35,188 bases of DNA, taken from contig CAMCUO010000028.1 in the NCBI GenBank assembly GCA_945879015.1, positions 1 through 35,188 on the forward strand. Reading direction: 5' to 3'. The notes beneath the pieces were generated by a model. The model was not told the DNA's origin and searched no databases. It was given only the letters and a program-made list of their open reading frames with translations. Both the position numbers and the translations under genes were made by a program. Shown here piece by piece: positions 18,109-27,961 of the stretch (its first letter is position 1; each line of letters starts with the position of its first letter). This DNA is from Chitinophaga pinensis (GTDB lineage: Bacteria > Bacteroidota > Bacteroidia > 2-12-FULL-35-15).

Positions 18109-18465
18109 TTATTTTTTAGCTTTTTCGTCCGCTTGATGTTTTTTCCATTTCACCACTTCAGCCTCAGTAATTATAGCTGCCATTTCTGTATCCCACTTTT
18201 TGCTTATTTTTTGTTTCTCAACTTCAAACTCATTTGGTTTGTCGCCCATTTTTTCTTGATTCAAATCCATTGATTTTATGCTTTCTAAATTCACAGCTTG
18301 AATTTTTGATTTTTGCTCAGCAGTAAGGGTTACTACTTTCGCCATTTTTTCTGTCATTTTAGTTGCTCTAGTTGCAGCATCTGGTTTTTCAGGTTTTCCT
18401 GTACCTTGTGCATTTGCAAAAGTAAATGCAAACATTGCAATAAATAGAAGTATTACTTTTTTCAT
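18109..18465 (-). CDS. Small secreted Spy/CpxP-like protein
   Basis: This 118-residue protein has a clear signal peptide, MKKVILLFIAMFAFTFANAQ, cut after NAQ. The mature part is almost wholly helical and charged, with VVTLTAEQKSKIQAVN resembling the LTxxQ motif of Spy/CpxP-like periplasmic proteins, and a Lys-rich C-terminus. Bacteroidota encode many such proteins. A chaperone-like or envelope stress role is possible but not shown. It has its own terminator. Confidence 0.75.
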   Translation of the reverse strand: MKKVILLFIAMFAFTFANAQGTGKPEKPDAATRATKMTEKMAKVVTLTAEQKSKIQAVNLESIKSMDLNQEKMGDKPNEFEVEKQKISKKWDTEMAAIITEAEVVKWKKHQADEKAKK

Positions 18466-18524
18466 GGTTTTTTTGTTTGGTTAGCATAAAATTAATAAAT
18501 AAAGTTCATTTAAAAAAATTTAAT

Positions 18525-19313
18525 TTAGTGGTTGTCCCCATCAAACATTCTGCCCAATCCACCCAGAACACTTCCCTCTTCCTTACCGCCACGTGAATAA
18601 GCCATTAATCTGCCTGCCAAACGACTTACAGGTAAGGATTGTATCCAAACTTTGCCCGGTCCTTTTAAGGTTGCAAAAAACAATCCTTCCCCTCCGAAAA
18701 TGGTGTTTTTGATTCCTCCTACAAATTGAATATCGTAATCTACGTCATGAGTAAATGCAACAATACAACCGGTATCTACTTTAATTAACTCTCCAGGAGT
18801 TAATTGCTTTTCTATGATCATTCCACCTGAATGCACAAACGCCATTCCATCGCCTTCTAGTTTTTGCATGATGAATCCTTCTCCTCCGAATAATCCTGTT
18901 CCTAATTTTTTCTGAAATTCAATTCCAATACTTACACCTTTCGCAGAACATAGAAAAGCATCTTTCTGACAAATGATTTTGCCATTATAAGTACTTAAAT
19001 CCATTGGAATAATTTTTCCTGGATAAGGTGAAGCAAAATTTATTCGTTTTTTTGAGTTGCTAGTATTTGTAAAAGCAGTCATAAATAAACTTTCTCCAAC
19101 AAGCAACCGTTTTCCTGCCGAAAATAATTTGTCCATAAATCCGCTTTGTTCTTTTGTTCCGTCTCCGAAAATGGTATCCATTCGAACACCATCATCCATC
19201 ATCATAAAGTTACCAGCTTCGGCAATAACTGTTTCGTTTGGGTCAAGTTCAATTTCTACACATTGTAATTCTTCCCCTAAAATTTTGTAGTCGATTTCGT
19301 GATTTGATTTCAT
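18525..19313 (-). CDS. TIGR00266/AIM24 family protein
   Basis: This 262-residue protein without signal peptide fits the TIGR00266/AIM24 family: [20 protein letters not shown] and [15 protein letters not shown] near the N-terminus, [21 protein letters not shown] in the middle, and [22 protein letters not shown] and [14 protein letters not shown] near the C-terminus. The family folds as a double-stranded beta barrel, related to the mitochondrial protein Aim24. Its biochemical function in bacteria is unclear. The gene lies next to the repeat-bounded GxxExxY element, which begins only 13 bp upstream of its start codon. Confidence 0.9.
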   Translation of the reverse strand: MKSNHEIDYKILGEELQCVEIELDPNETVIAEAGNFMMMDDGVRMDTIFGDGTKEQSGFMDKLFSAGKRLLVGESLFMTAFTNTSNSKKRINFASPYPGKIIPMDLSTYNGKIICQKDAFLCSAKGVSIGIEFQKKLGTGLFGGEGFIMQKLEGDGMAFVHSGGMIIEKQLTPGELIKVDTGCIVAFTHDVDYDIQFVGGIKNTIFGGEGLFFATLKGPGKVWIQSLPVSRLAGRLMAYSRGGKEEGSVLGGLGRMFDGDNH

Positions 19314-19326
19314 TTCGTGATTTTTT

Positions 19327-20097
19327 TACCGCAGAGGACGCTGAGAAAACACAGAGCAAAGCGGAGGTTTATTTTTTTTAGTTGCAGAGATATATCATAA
19401 TCCAGACCAATTAATTTGAGTAGGGAGAAATGTGACATAATTACTTAAAATGGCAGTTTTACCGCAGAGGGCTATGAGAAAAATAAAGAGAACCGCTGAG
19501 ATTTGGTTAATAGTTATTTACTATCCTTTACTCTATTGGTTAATTTAAGAACATTGAAGTTTATTAGTAATCCAACTTTACACTTTGATAGTTTTAGATA
19601 TGTTAAAACTTTGGCAAGATGTATATCTGTTAACGATTCCACTGATTTCAACTCTATTACAACTTTGTTTTCAATCAAAAAATCAGCTCGGTAGCCGCAT
19701 TCTAATTTTACTTCCTCATAAATCAAAGGTAACGCTTTCTGTTTTTCAATTTTAAGGTTTGTTTTGGAAAGCTCATAAAACAAACATTCTTCGTATGCCG
19801 ATTCTAATAATCCAGGACCAATTGATTTGTGAATTCTGATTGAACATCCGATTATGATTTCGGTTATTTCATTCTCTGACATTTTTGTTTTAAAACATTA
19901 AGCCATGCGGTTTAATTTGCCGCTGAGTATCATTTTGTTGTGACACCCCATTTATTAACTCATACCGCATTTATGCGGCAACTCTTAAAAATTAATTATT
20001 CTCTGCAGTCCTCCTTTTTTCTCCTCTTTCTCTGCGGTTCTACTTTTTTAATAATCCTCCGCGGCCCTCTTTTTTTCTCCCATTTCTCTGCGGTAAA
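19327..20097. mobile_element. Repeat-bounded element carrying a GxxExxY gene
   Basis: Each end holds two related repeats, and the ends are inverted relative to each other. Left outer 19327-19367 starts ACCGCAGAGGACGCTGAGAA and ends GCGGAGG. Left inner 19458-19500 starts TTACCGCAGAGGGCTATGAG and ends CCGCTGAG. Right inner 20000-20038 starts CTCTGCAG and ends CTCTGCGGT. Right outer 20056-20097 starts CTCCGCGGCC and ends CTCTGCGGTAAA. Between them lies one gene (19514-19882). There is no transposase, and I see no obvious target-site duplication. The element nature is inferred from symmetry. Confidence 0.6.
19514..19882 (-). CDS. GxxExxY protein (PD-(D/E)XK nuclease-like)
   Basis: This 122-residue protein has the naming motif GLLESAY (residues 24-30) within HKSIGPGLLESAYEECL. 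A nuclease-like core follows: ECGYRADFLIENKVVIELKS, with the acidic residue in RADF and the ELK triad end typical of the PD-(D/E)XK superfamily. Then comes LAKVLTYLKLSKCKVGLLIN and the terminal FNVLKLTNRV common in this family. It is known as TIGR04256/PDDEXK_3. Activity and role are not established to my knowledge. The gene is full length and enclosed by doubled inverted repeats. Confidence 0.93.
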   Translation of the reverse strand: MSENEITEIIIGCSIRIHKSIGPGLLESAYEECLFYELSKTNLKIEKQKALPLIYEEVKLECGYRADFLIENKVVIELKSVESLTDIHLAKVLTYLKLSKCKVGLLINFNVLKLTNRVKDSK

Positions 20098-20107
20098 TTT
20101 GACGGAG

Positions 20108-23100
20108 CTACATATTCCTTCTATACTGCCCACCAACTTCAAACAAAGCATTTGTAATTTGTCCGAGTGAACAATATTTACAAACTTCCATCAAGCCTTC
20201 GAAAATATTTTTGTTTTGAATAGCTGCTGTTTGTAAATCACGTAAAAGTTTAGCAGAATTATCAAGGTTTCCTTTTTGTAATTGCTCCAACATCGTAATC
20301 TGATATTGCTTTTCTTCTTCCGTTGCGCGGATAACTTCTTTTGGAACTATTGTAGGCGAACCTTTTGATGATAAGAAAGTATTTACTCCAATGATTGGAT
20401 ATTCACCTGTATGTTTTAAAGTTTCGTAGTATAAACTTTCTTCTTGAATTTTTCCGCGTTGATACATTGTTTCCATCGCACCTAAAACTCCGCCACGTTC
20501 GCTGATGCGCTCGAATTCTAATAAGACTGCTTCTTCCACTAAGTCTGTTAATTCTTCTATGATGAAGGAACCTTGTAATGGGTTTTCATTTTTTGCTAAA
20601 CCTAATTCACGGTTAATAATTAGCTGAATCGCCATTGCTCTACGAACAGATTCTTCTGTAGGAGTTGTAATCGCTTCGTCATAAGCATTTGTGTGCAGCG
20701 AATTACAATTATCATAGATCGCATACAATGCCTGAAGCGTTGTACGGATATCGTTAAAATCAATTTCTTGGGCATGTAAGGAACGACCGGAAGTTTGAAT
20801 ATGATACTTCAACATTTGCGAACGTTCATTCGCATTGTATTTCATCTTCATCGCCTTTGCCCATATTCTGCGGGCAACACGACCAACTACCGAATATTCA
20901 GGATCGATACCATTACTGAAGAAGAAAGATAAATTCGGAGCGAATTTGTTGATGTCCATTCCGCGACTTACATAATATTCTACATAAGTAAATCCGTTGG
21001 ATAATGTTAAGGCAAGCTGTGTAATAGGGTTGGCACCTGCTTCCGAAATGTGATATCCGGAAATAGAAACAGAATAAAAATTTCTAATGTTTTTCTGAAT
21101 AAAATAATCCTGCATATCACCCATTAAACGCAAAGCAAATTCTGTAGAAAAAATACAAGTATTTTGTGCTTGGTCTTCTTTTAAAATATCTGCTTGTACT
21201 GTTCCACGAACAGCTGCAATGGATTCAACTTTTATTTTTTCATAAACATCTTTTGGTAATACCTGATCTCCGGTAACACCTAATAACATTAAACCTAAAC
21301 CATCGTTTCCTTCTGGCAATGGCCCTTGATAAGTTGGACGAATAGAACCTCTCTTTTTGAAAATATCTACAATCTTTTTCTCTATTTCTTTTTCTAAACC
21401 GTTCTTCTTAATATAAATTTCACATTGTTGATCAATAGCAGCATTCATAAAAAATCCGGTTAACATCGCAGCCGGACCATTGATGGTCATACTCACCGAT
21501 GTTTTTGCTTCTGCTAAATTAAATCCACTGTATAATTTTTTTGCATCATCTAAACAACAAATAGAAACTCCTGAGTTACCAATTTTTCCGTAAATATCTG
21601 GACGAATGGCTGGATCTTGTCCGTATAATGTTACGCTGTCAAATGCAGTACTCAATCGATGAGCAGGCATTCCCAAACTTACGTAATGAAATCTTCTATT
21701 TGTTCTTTCTGGTCCGCCTTCACCTGCAAACATTCTTGTAGGATCTTCACCTTCACGTTTGAATGGAAAAACACCAGCAGTGTATGGAAATTCTCCCGGA
21801 AAGTTTTCTTGTAAGTTCCATTTTAAAATATCTCCCCATGCTTCGTAACGTGGAGAAGAAATTTTTGGAATCTGAGAATGTGAAAGTGATTCGTAATGCG
21901 TTTTGATTTTTAATTCTTTATCACGCACTTTGAAAATGAAAAATTCATTTTTGTACTGCTGAACTTTATCAGCCCAACCTTCTAAAATAACTTTATTGCG
22001 ACCATCAAAGCCTAATGCAATTAGTGCGTATGTTTCTTCCAGTCCTTTAATTAATCTGTCTTTATCTTCAATCTTTGTTTCCTTAAGTGTGTCAATTGAT
22101 TTGCGGATAGAATATAATTTCTGTGCAAGTTCTTTTTGTTCATCTACCCATTTATCATAACCGCGGTTGTTTTCTGCAATCTCTGCTAAGTAGCGAGTAC
22201 GATGTGGAGGAATGATATAAATTTTTTCACTCATCTCATCGGTCACAGCAAAATCCGATTTTAAATCAGCACCTGTTTTTTCTGCAAGCATGTTTACAAT
22301 TGCTTTGTATAATTTGTTCATGCCTGGATCGTTGAACTGAGAAGCAATTGTTCCGTAAACTGGAATTGCATCATCATCGGTTTCCCACAATTGATGATTG
22401 CGTTTGTATTGTTTTTTCACATCGCGGATAGCATCCAATGCTCCACGTTTATCAAATTTGTTTAATGCAATGATGTCGGCAAAATCAAGCATGTCGATTT
22501 TTTCCAACTGAGTTGCAGCTCCGTATTCGGGAGTCATAACATACAAACTCATATCACTGTGCTCTGTAATTTCCGTATCACTTTGTCCGATACCTGAAGT
22601 TTCCAAAATAACCAAATCATAATCAGCAGCTTTCACAATGTCGATTGCTTCCTGAACATATTTGGATAATGCTAAATTGCTTTGACGAGTTGCCAATGAA
22701 CGCATGTAAACTCGATCGTTACGAATAGCATTCATACGAATTCTGTCACCCAGCAATGCTCCGCCAGTCTTTCTTTTTGAAGGGTCAACAGAAATAATCG
22801 CTATTGTTTTGTCTTTGAAGTCGATTAAGAATCTACGCACCAATTCATCTACCAAAGATGATTTTCCTGCTCCACCAGTTCCTGTTATTCCTAATACAGG
22901 TGTTACTTTTGTAGAAATATTTTTTTTGATTTCAGGAAGAAATTTTAAAAACTCTTCAGGAAAATTTTCTGCTGCAGAAATTAATCTCGCAATAGATTTA
23001 ATATCTTTTTTAGCTAAATGTTTTGCCTCACCGTTTAAATTATTTCCAGTTGGGAAATCACATTTCTCAAGCATATCATTAATCATCCCTTGCAATCCCA

Positions 23101-23494
23101 TTGCGCGTCCATCATCTGGAGCATAAATACGGGTGATTCCGTAAGCTTGTAATTCTGCAATCTCTGTAGGTAAAATAGTGCCACCTCCACCACCAAATAT
23201 TTTGATATGTCCGCATCCTTTTTCTTTTAAAAGGTCAAACATATACTTGAAAAATTCATTGTGTCCACCTTGGTAAGAAGTAAGTGCAATAGCATTAGCG
23301 TCTTCCTGAATAGCACAGTTTACAATTTCTTCAACGCTTCTATCATGCCCCAAGTGAATAACTTCAACTCCACTGCTTTGAATAATTCTGCGCATAATAT
23401 TAATGGCAGCATCATGTCCGTCAAATAACGAAGCAGCAGTTACAATTCTAATCTTGTTCTTGGATTTGTAGGGTTCGGTAACGAAAGTGTTCAT
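20108..23494 (-). CDS. icmF: Fused isobutyryl-CoA mutase IcmF (B12-binding, G-protein chaperone and mutase domains)
   Basis: This adenosylcobalamin enzyme interconverts isobutyryl-CoA and butyryl-CoA (some members use pivalyl-/isovaleryl-CoA). The 1128-residue chain has all three parts. The B12-binding domain (about 15-150) has [11 protein letters not shown] with His27 as lower cobalt ligand. The MeaB-like GTPase follows, with P-loop [12 protein letters not shown] at 202-213 and NKFDKRGA further on. The substrate-binding mutase barrel (about 560-1128) contains [20 protein letters not shown], whose Phe-containing signature separates IcmF from methylmalonyl-CoA mutase. It is commonly annotated as methylmalonyl-CoA mutase family. 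A strong promoter lies just upstream. Confidence 0.93.
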   Translation of the reverse strand: MNTFVTEPYKSKNKIRIVTAASLFDGHDAAINIMRRIIQSSGVEVIHLGHDRSVEEIVNCAIQEDANAIALTSYQGGHNEFFKYMFDLLKEKGCGHIKIFGGGGGTILPTEIAELQAYGITRIYAPDDGRAMGLQGMINDMLEKCDFPTGNNLNGEAKHLAKKDIKSIARLISAAENFPEEFLKFLPEIKKNISTKVTPVLGITGTGGAGKSSLVDELVRRFLIDFKDKTIAIISVDPSKRKTGGALLGDRIRMNAIRNDRVYMRSLATRQSNLALSKYVQEAIDIVKAADYDLVILETSGIGQSDTEITEHSDMSLYVMTPEYGAATQLEKIDMLDFADIIALNKFDKRGALDAIRDVKKQYKRNHQLWETDDDAIPVYGTIASQFNDPGMNKLYKAIVNMLAEKTGADLKSDFAVTDEMSEKIYIIPPHRTRYLAEIAENNRGYDKWVDEQKELAQKLYSIRKSIDTLKETKIEDKDRLIKGLEETYALIALGFDGRNKVILEGWADKVQQYKNEFFIFKVRDKELKIKTHYESLSHSQIPKISSPRYEAWGDILKWNLQENFPGEFPYTAGVFPFKREGEDPTRMFAGEGGPERTNRRFHYVSLGMPAHRLSTAFDSVTLYGQDPAIRPDIYGKIGNSGVSICCLDDAKKLYSGFNLAEAKTSVSMTINGPAAMLTGFFMNAAIDQQCEIYIKKNGLEKEIEKKIVDIFKKRGSIRPTYQGPLPEGNDGLGLMLLGVTGDQVLPKDVYEKIKVESIAAVRGTVQADILKEDQAQNTCIFSTEFALRLMGDMQDYFIQKNIRNFYSVSISGYHISEAGANPITQLALTLSNGFTYVEYYVSRGMDINKFAPNLSFFFSNGIDPEYSVVGRVARRIWAKAMKMKYNANERSQMLKYHIQTSGRSLHAQEIDFNDIRTTLQALYAIYDNCNSLHTNAYDEAITTPTEESVRRAMAIQLIINRELGLAKNENPLQGSFIIEELTDLVEEAVLLEFERISERGGVLGAMETMYQRGKIQEESLYYETLKHTGEYPIIGVNTFLSSKGSPTIVPKEVIRATEEEKQYQITMLEQLQKGNLDNSAKLLRDLQTAAIQNKNIFEGLMEVCKYCSLGQITNALFEVGGQYRRNM

Positions 23495-23514
23495 TTATAG
23501 CTTTGCTTAAGTTA

Positions 23515-23546
23515 CAAATTTAAGGTTTTCGAGGCACTTAAACAAA
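23515..23546 (-). promoter_or_regulatory. Promoter of icmF
   Basis: On the minus strand TTTG (23546-23543), 20 bases, then TAAATTTG (23522-23515): an exact match to the Bacteroidota vegetative consensus TTTG/TAnnTTTG. The predicted start is about 15 nt before the ATG at 23494. Confidence 0.75.
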
Positions 23547-23601
23547 TGAATTTTAATTACTCATTTGTATTGATTTTGTTAAATTGTACGAGTTTTAAAG
23601 G

Positions 23602-24645
23602 TTATAAAGAAGGATATTTTTCTTTTAAATACTGAAAGTATTTTTTCAAATCAGAATCAAACTTTTCTTTATATTCTTCCTCGAAAATTTCATATTGTGA
23701 ATCGTATCTTTCAAATGCCATAAAAAAAGCATTTCCTTCAGCGAAAGCTTGTAAGGTATAATTGAAATAGTTTTTCTTTTTGTGAAGGGAAAGTTTATTT
23801 ACTCTCAATACAATTTCCATTATGAGCGCCTTTTTTTGTACTTTAGTTTTTTCTTCTGAATTTCCTCTTCCCATTAATTTGTAAAGACTATCAAGTCGTT
23901 CCTTGCTTTTTAAAATATAATCTGTAAATATTTTTTGATCGTCTTTCTCTTGTTCGTAGTCGATATATTCTTTTGATTCTTTTCCAAAACGTTGTATTAA
24001 AAATAGTTCAGCGCCTTTGTCTCCAATAAAATTGGCTAAGTTTTCATTAAAGTTCACATCATTTTTTGTAAATAAAGTTCCATGTGTTAATTCATGTATT
24101 ATTAAATTTGAAAGACTTCCTTCATCCTGTTTCAGCATGTTTGAAAGAATAGGATCATTGAACCAGCCAAGTGTTGACCAACCCGATGGACTATAAACAT
24201 CCACATCATAACCTTGCATTTTTAATTTCATGATTTCTTTCTGCGCTTCTTTTTTATCAAAAAAACCTTTGTACGGAACAGTTCCTAAAAATGGAAATGT
24301 CCATTCTTTGGGAGTAAAACTGTAAGTTTCGCAAGCAGAAACATTTAATAATAAGGATTGTCCTTTCTGATCAAAAACAGAAGTGTAATTTTTACTTTCA
24401 TTCATCCCCAATTCTTCCACCGTAAATTTTCTGAGCTCTATGATAAGCTGCAGTTTTTGTTTTAGGGAATCAGGAAAGGCCGAATCGCTTAAAACTTCTT
24501 CCACGGGTTTTGCTCCCATAACCAATTTTAGCTGACCTTTCGCTTGCTGCAGGCCATAAATTGTGAGTTTGTACTCTATCATAAAGAAGATAAAGACGGC
24601 TAGCAGAAAAAACTGAAACAGTAGCTTTAGAAGGCTTTTAAGCAT
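23602..24645 (-). CDS. Membrane-anchored zinc aminopeptidase (COG4324 family)
   Basis: This 347-residue protein has an N-terminal membrane segment (LLKLLFQFFLLAVFIFFMI, about residues 5-23). The zinc motif HELTH is at 184-188 and the third ligand is probably Glu201 in NENLANFIG. GWFNDPILSNM just before HELTH is typical of the predicted aminopeptidase family COG4324. The C-terminal part is helical and charged. Substrates are unknown. It lies upstream of icmF on the same strand but is separated by the icmF promoter. Confidence 0.88.
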   Translation of the reverse strand: MLKSLLKLLFQFFLLAVFIFFMIEYKLTIYGLQQAKGQLKLVMGAKPVEEVLSDSAFPDSLKQKLQLIIELRKFTVEELGMNESKNYTSVFDQKGQSLLLNVSACETYSFTPKEWTFPFLGTVPYKGFFDKKEAQKEIMKLKMQGYDVDVYSPSGWSTLGWFNDPILSNMLKQDEGSLSNLIIHELTHGTLFTKNDVNFNENLANFIGDKGAELFLIQRFGKESKEYIDYEQEKDDQKIFTDYILKSKERLDSLYKLMGRGNSEEKTKVQKKALIMEIVLRVNKLSLHKKKNYFNYTLQAFAEGNAFFMAFERYDSQYEIFEEEYKEKFDSDLKKYFQYLKEKYPSL

Positions 24646-24690
24646 TGTGTAAAGGTATGAATAATTAGAGAATTGGGTTTCTTTCGGAGC

Positions 24691-24787
24691 GTCATTGCGA
24701 GTCCCGCTTTTTAGCGGGATGTGGCAATCTCATCCATTATGGGCTGACAATGCTGGTGTGGGATTGCTTCTCTTCGTTCGCAATGAC
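24691..24787 (+). repeat. Dispersed GTCATTGCGAG repeat, copy 2
   Basis: It begins GTCATTGCGAG and ends TCGCAATGAC, so the termini are inverted repeats. It contains the hairpin TCCCGC/GCGGGA with a T-rich loop and then GGCTGACAATGCTGGTGTG. It matches copy 3 (27962-28055), which is in the opposite orientation, almost base for base over about 75 bases. It fills most of the spacer between the two divergent genes. Confidence 0.9.
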
Positions 24788-24837
24788 GTGCTAATGGAAC
24801 AATGCTGCCATGAGATGCCCGTTCTACTTATTTTTTA

Positions 24838-24845
24838 TATATTTG
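24838..24845 (+). promoter_or_regulatory. Candidate -7 box of the ydcF-like gene
   Basis: TATATTTG matches TAnnTTTG exactly and lies 18 bases before the GTG start at 24864. The -33 region has no clear TTTG (GATG at 24814-24817). Confidence 0.5.
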
Positions 24846-24863
24846 ACTTCTAATTTTTAAAAA

Positions 24864-25625
24864 GTGTTTTTTCTTCTATCCAAATTACTTACATTTTTAA
24901 TCAGCCCAATTGTTTGGATCATTACTTTGCTTTGTGTTTTTGTGTATTCTAAAAACGAAAAACGAAGAAAGAAATGTTTCTACTGGGGATTTGGTCTTCT
25001 CTTGTTTTTTTCAAACAGTTTTGTTTTCGATGAATTTTCTAGAGCATGGGAAGTTCCTGCAACAAAATATGAAGATCTTGAAATGTATGATGTTGGAATT
25101 GTGCTAGGAGGAATGAGTGTGTATGATGAAGATTATGACCGCCCACAATTTTATAGAGGAGTAGACCGATTATTGCAAGCTGTTGAATTGTATAAATTGG
25201 GAATGATAAAGAAAATAATTTTTACCGGTGGCTCCGGAAGAATTCTTCAACCTAATATGCGTGAAGGAGAATACATCAAACGTTATTTTTTGTTTATGGG
25301 TATTCCTGAAAAAGATTTTATCATAGAATCCAAATCACAAAATACTAGAGAAAATGCGCTCTATACCAAAAATTTAATAGATGAGAAAAAAATCACAGGA
25401 AGATTTTTATTAATCACCTCTGCTTTTCACATGAGAAGAAGTCTGAATTGTTTTGAAACGGTTGGAATGGAAGTAACACCTTACAGCACGGATAGATATG
25501 CTGGCCCGCGTAAATTCGAATTCGATCATTTGCTCATTCCTAATTCTTCTGCTTTAAATGATTGGTATAATCTTATTCATGAGGTGGTGGGATATATAAC
25601 TTACAAAGTTATTGGCTACGGTTAA
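24864..25625 (+). CDS. YdcF family protein (DUF218, ElyC/SanA-like)
   Basis: This 253-residue protein starts at GTG 24864 (MFFLLSKLLTFLISPIVWII…). Two N-terminal membrane segments (about 2-24 and 37-52) are followed by the DUF218 domain: YDVGIVLGGMSVYD, then IKKIIFTGGSGRI, then SKSQNTRENALYTKNLI and LLITSAFHMRRSLNCF. E. coli ElyC and SanA of this family affect peptidoglycan and envelope integrity. Its 3' end overlaps the convergent M1 peptidase gene by 17 bp. The neighbours also act on the envelope. Confidence 0.9.
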   Translation: MFFLLSKLLTFLISPIVWIITLLCVFVYSKNEKRRKKCFYWGFGLLLFFSNSFVFDEFSRAWEVPATKYEDLEMYDVGIVLGGMSVYDEDYDRPQFYRGVDRLLQAVELYKLGMIKKIIFTGGSGRILQPNMREGEYIKRYFLFMGIPEKDFIIESKSQNTRENALYTKNLIDEKKITGRFLLITSAFHMRRSLNCFETVGMEVTPYSTDRYAGPRKFEFDHLLIPNSSALNDWYNLIHEVVGYITYKVIGYG

Positions 25626-27294
25626 ACTCTCCTTCTAGTTTTGTATTTTTTTCAATCCCATAATACAATTCCTTTGAGTTGTCATAAAATTCGGGATATG
25701 AATTGTTGAGTTCAATTTTTTGAATTTTAGTAGTCGGATAAAGCGTTATTGTTTTATCACTCACTTTTAATTTTACTGGTAAAACAAAATCTTCATTGGT
25801 GTTTTTCCATCTGAAATATAATTTATCATTCGTCCAGCAAAATTCTAAGAACGGTGCTTCTCGCTGATACAAGTATTGTTTAAAAAACCAATTATAATCT
25901 TTCCCAGTTTTTTTATTTACTAAATCAATAAATGTTTCAGAATAAATTTCTTTTAGATGATTCTCAATTCGGAATGTCTTTAGAATATCAAAAAACAGTG
26001 AATCATTTGCCATAGTTGTTCTCAGTGTATGCAAAATCCAAGAACCTTTTCCATAAATATCACTGTCATGATAATCGAAATAACGAATTTCTTTTTTTCT
26101 TACAACTGGACGTTTATTTAAAATACTTACTCTTTGCCAATACATATAATCCAGGTATTCCTTATAGCCCGAAATGCTTTCTACAAAAAGTGCTTCACAA
26201 TAACTGGCAAATCCTTCATGTATCCATGCATCAGACAAGTCGGCTGCCGTTACACTATTTCCCCACCATTCATGCGCTGTTTCGTGCAGAATAATATAGT
26301 CGAATAAATTTTGATAATCGTTTTTGTATCCGTTTCCATAAGCAATGGCCGACTGATGTTCCATTCCTGCATAAGGCGACTCTACTAATTTAAACCCATC
26401 TTTTTGCCAAGGATATTCACCAAACATTTTTTCGTAAAATGCGATGTGTTTTTTTGCTTGCTGAAAATGAGTTTTTGCTTTTTCATAATTATAGGGTATA
26501 ACATAATGGTTCAATTGTGTTGTTTTCCAATAAGTAGTACTTGCATAAGTATCGTGTAGTAATTTAAAATTTCCTATATATAAAGTAACGTTGTAATTGT
26601 TTATTGGATAAGAAATGTGCCAGTGAAATGTTTTTTTATCTGTTGTGCTTGCCGTGTCTTTTAAAATACCATTGCTCACAGCTACTAAATTTTTCGGAAT
26701 AGTGATAGTCATGTCAGTGCTGTCAGCTTCATCACTCATAATATCTTTGCTCGGCCACCATAAGCTAGAACCTTCACTTTCACAGGCCACACCAATCCAT
26801 GGGTTTCCATCCTTGTCTTTTTTCCAAACAAATCCGCCATCCCAAGGCGGACGTTTTGCAGAAATGGGATTTCCTTCATAAGTTGCTGTTAAGGTAAATG
26901 ATTCTCCGGATTTTATTTGTCGAGGCATTTTTACAAAAACAGCTCCTTCTTCTCTTTTATATATTAGCGCTTGATTTTCGAACTCCACACTTTTTAATTT
27001 CATGTTTTTGTAAAGATCGATTTGCAAAGTGTCGAAATCAGTTACAGCCTTAGCACTGATTTTTACTTTTCCTGAAATAAACTTTTTCGATGGTACAACT
27101 TCTATGTTTATGTCATTGTGATAAACATCAAAACAAGTTCTGTTTTTTGTCGTTTCAGCCAATAACTTATTTTGCTTTGTTTCTTTTGGATATGTTCCTT
27201 CTTTTTTAGGGTTGTAAACTTTAAAGTGAACACCTAATAGTCCGCAAGAAGAAACTAGAATTGAAATAAGGAATAGAAATATTAGTTTTTTCAT
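25609..27294 (-). CDS. M1 family metallopeptidase, lipoprotein
   Basis: This 561-residue zinc aminopeptidase has a lipoprotein signal peptide ending ILVSSCG (lipid Cys17), so it is probably anchored in the outer or inner membrane facing the periplasm. The exopeptidase motif reads YAGMEHQSA (Glu312). The zinc site is HETAHEWW (His337, Glu338, His341) with Glu360 in WIHEGFASY. The long C-terminal HEAT-like domain of PepN-type enzymes is absent; a short C-terminal domain ends the protein. It begins 7 bp after the L,D-transpeptidase-like gene, so the two form an operon. Confidence 0.93.
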   Translation of the reverse strand: MKKLIFLFLISILVSSCGLLGVHFKVYNPKKEGTYPKETKQNKLLAETTKNRTCFDVYHNDINIEVVPSKKFISGKVKISAKAVTDFDTLQIDLYKNMKLKSVEFENQALIYKREEGAVFVKMPRQIKSGESFTLTATYEGNPISAKRPPWDGGFVWKKDKDGNPWIGVACESEGSSLWWPSKDIMSDEADSTDMTITIPKNLVAVSNGILKDTASTTDKKTFHWHISYPINNYNVTLYIGNFKLLHDTYASTTYWKTTQLNHYVIPYNYEKAKTHFQQAKKHIAFYEKMFGEYPWQKDGFKLVESPYAGMEHQSAIAYGNGYKNDYQNLFDYIILHETAHEWWGNSVTAADLSDAWIHEGFASYCEALFVESISGYKEYLDYMYWQRVSILNKRPVVRKKEIRYFDYHDSDIYGKGSWILHTLRTTMANDSLFFDILKTFRIENHLKEIYSETFIDLVNKKTGKDYNWFFKQYLYQREAPFLEFCWTNDKLYFRWKNTNEDFVLPVKLKVSDKTITLYPTTKIQKIELNNSYPEFYDNSKELYYGIEKNTKLEGEFNRSQ

Positions 27295-27301
27295 TTTATA
27301 T

Positions 27302-27895
27302 TTAATTAAACATCCATAGCAAAACAGGTTTATCAGATGCTTTTAATTTAGGATCAATAATTTTCATAAAGCTATTTGAAACAGCAGGACAACCCCAACC
27401 CTCTGGTGTTCCATTCGGGAAAACTTCATTTTCTGATACATCATCCCAAGAATGTAAAACAATCTGTCTCTTTAAAGTATTGCTGTTGTTGCTTTCTAAA
27501 CCATGCATTAAATAATTAACATTTATTCCCCAATTACTATAACCTCGTTTGCCAATTTTGAATTTTCCTATTGAGGTACAATGGCTGTCAGGTGTATTGC
27601 TAAATTTCGGTTTTTCTTTTGTATAAGTTTCTCCCCAAGGATTGCTTCCACAACCATGAGCACACATTCCACTTGCAAGAATGCTATCACTTTTCATGTC
27701 GTATAAAAACGCACGTTTTTTTCCTGAGTGAATGGTCATATCGATTAAAATACAGAAATCGGTATTATAACCATTAGACTTGCAAAAAGTTACAGCTTCT
27801 TTAGCTTTTAGTTTTAAGCGTTCGGTGGTTTTGTTATCAGTTTTGAATGACAATAGTGAGATGCAGAAGAGTAAAAGGAAAGAGTTCTTATACAT
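27302..27895 (-). CDS. YkuD_2-type L,D-transpeptidase-like protein
   Basis: This 197-residue exported protein has a signal peptide (MYKNSFLLLFCISLLSF). It belongs to the murein L,D-transpeptidase catalytic domain family: IDMTIHSGKKRAFLYDM, GKFKIGKRGYS, then catalytic His148 in IVLHSWDD and Cys169 in EGWGCPAVS. L,D-transpeptidases cross-link peptidoglycan or attach proteins to it; this subfamily is poorly characterised. It is the first gene of a two-gene operon with the M1 lipoprotein. Confidence 0.88.
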   Translation of the reverse strand: MYKNSFLLLFCISLLSFKTDNKTTERLKLKAKEAVTFCKSNGYNTDFCILIDMTIHSGKKRAFLYDMKSDSILASGMCAHGCGSNPWGETYTKEKPKFSNTPDSHCTSIGKFKIGKRGYSNWGINVNYLMHGLESNNSNTLKRQIVLHSWDDVSENEVFPNGTPEGWGCPAVSNSFMKIIDPKLKASDKPVLLWMFN

Positions 27896-27961
27896 GTGCT
27901 TTTTATTATGGAACGTCTTCGCAAAAGAATTATGGTTATGGAGCGCTTGTCAATTTATAAC

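Noticed and set aside
19940..20170. Open frame on the + strand across the right repeats of the GxxExxY element
   Set aside because: It is made of repeat sequence and the 3' end of icmF; there is no protein-like composition.
20108..23494. icmF as methylmalonyl-CoA mutase or as a gene fusion artefact
   Set aside because: B12, GTPase and mutase domains in one chain are the normal IcmF architecture, and the FPFKR signature fits IcmF.
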